From Bacteroides sp. (lineage in GTDB: Bacteria; Bacteroidota; Bacteroidia; Bacteroidales; Muribaculaceae), in the NCBI GenBank assembly GCA_014802265.1, contig JAAVCP010000027.1, positions 34,588 to 98,587 on the forward strand: a DNA stretch of 64,000 nucleotides. The letters run 5' to 3'. Below are positions 63,735 through 64,000 of the stretch, piece after piece (the first letter of the stretch is position 1; each line of letters opens with the position of its first letter). The notes beneath the pieces were generated by a model. It was not told the origin of the DNA and ran no database searches. It saw nothing but the letters and a program-made list of their open reading frames with translations. Made by a program: the position numbers and the translations under genes.

Positions 63735-64000
63735 ATGCATTTTTCAAGTGGTATTAACCGACCTCCTTACGAGGCGAACGACGCCTATCTGCAGGTGACC
63801 AGTGGATGCAGTCATGATAAGTGCGATTTCTGCACATTTTATAAGGATGCTCGTTTCCATGCCTCTCCATTAAAGGAGGTGGAGGAAGATATTCTCGAAC
63901 TGAAAGAATACGGTCCAAAATACGACAGGATTTTCCTACAGGGTGCCGACCCGTTCATACTGCCTTACAAACGGCTCATGGAGGTTGCCGATCTTATTCA
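63735..64000 (+). CDS. Radical SAM protein, N-terminal part (3' end outside window)
   Basis: The ATG at 63735 is preceded by GAAAGGA. The frame stays open to the window end (88 codons). It begins MHFSSGINRPPYEANDAYLQ and has the cluster motif GCSHDKCDFCTFYKD, a C-x4-C-x2-C form of the radical SAM motif found in one class of uncharacterised oxygen-independent coproporphyrinogen-oxidase-like proteins. After that PLKEVEEDILEL and IFLQGADPFILP fit the barrel strands. The substrate is unknown. Confidence 0.85.
   Translation, partial: MHFSSGINRPPYEANDAYLQVTSGCSHDKCDFCTFYKDARFHASPLKEVEEDILELKEYGPKYDRIFLQGADPFILPYKRLMEVADLI

Overview
The window reads as chromosomal DNA of an anaerobic gut Bacteroidales. 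A Muribaculaceae- or Prevotella-like member is my inference from the many GLPGLI proteins, carboxypeptidase-regulatory-domain outer membrane receptors, flavodoxin_4 lipoproteins, TPR-AraC regulators and Bacteroidetes-type -7 promoter boxes (TAnnTTTG, mostly TAATTTTG). Coding DNA is AT-rich to moderate in GC, except for a GC-rich relaxase block near 58.3-59.9 kb. I saw no rRNA, CRISPR array or insertion sequence. One tRNA gene is present.

Layout. 1-810: the end of a VKOR-domain membrane protein followed by a 58-residue peptide gene. 1.1-2.2 kb: a small outer membrane barrel and a broken GLPGLI gene. 2.5-8.6 kb: a tightly coupled operon with four GLPGLI genes around one TonB-dependent-type receptor. 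8.7-11.0 kb: an MFS exporter, a winged-helix regulator and a membrane protein. 11.0-13.5 kb: an outer membrane receptor and a DUF2141 protein. 13.8-16.2 kb: ECF sigma, anti-sigma and a secreted repeat protein. 16.9-44.6 kb: a long redox, hydrolase and small-molecule region (two aldo-keto reductases, three flavodoxins, five alpha/beta hydrolases, cupin-carboxymuconolactone decarboxylase, malic enzyme, iron alcohol dehydrogenase, old yellow enzyme, FMN reductase, amidohydrolase) run by AraC, HxlR and TPR-AraC regulators. 44.9-51.7 kb: an AraC gene, a second ECF sigma/FecR-like/receptor operon and a DUF3089 hydrolase, with traces of a duplicated AraC-hydrolase pair in which each copy lost the opposite gene. 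51.7-54.5 kb: DUF418, DUF4199 and bioB.

54.7-63.2 kb: an integrative mobilizable element of about 8.37 kb inserted in the 3' end of tRNA-Ser(CGA), bounded by a 15-bp direct repeat. It carries a tyrosine integrase, a DUF3853 protein, a RepA-like ATPase, an oriT-like region with covarying hairpins, a MobV-type relaxase, a small protein, two secreted cargo proteins behind a highly structured leader, and an unknown coiled-coil protein. Integrase arm-type repeats lie inside both ends. 63.7-64.0 kb: the start of a radical SAM gene that runs off the window.

The most unusual points are the roughly 250-nt leader with a pseudoknot and nested stems inside the mobile element (57.7-57.96 kb), the GLPGLI/receptor operon whose four GLPGLI proteins share a C-terminal ETDY motif, the duplicated promoter module with fixed geometry before the DUF362 gene, the reciprocal decay of a duplicated AraC-hydrolase pair, and a dispersed two-hairpin repeat.
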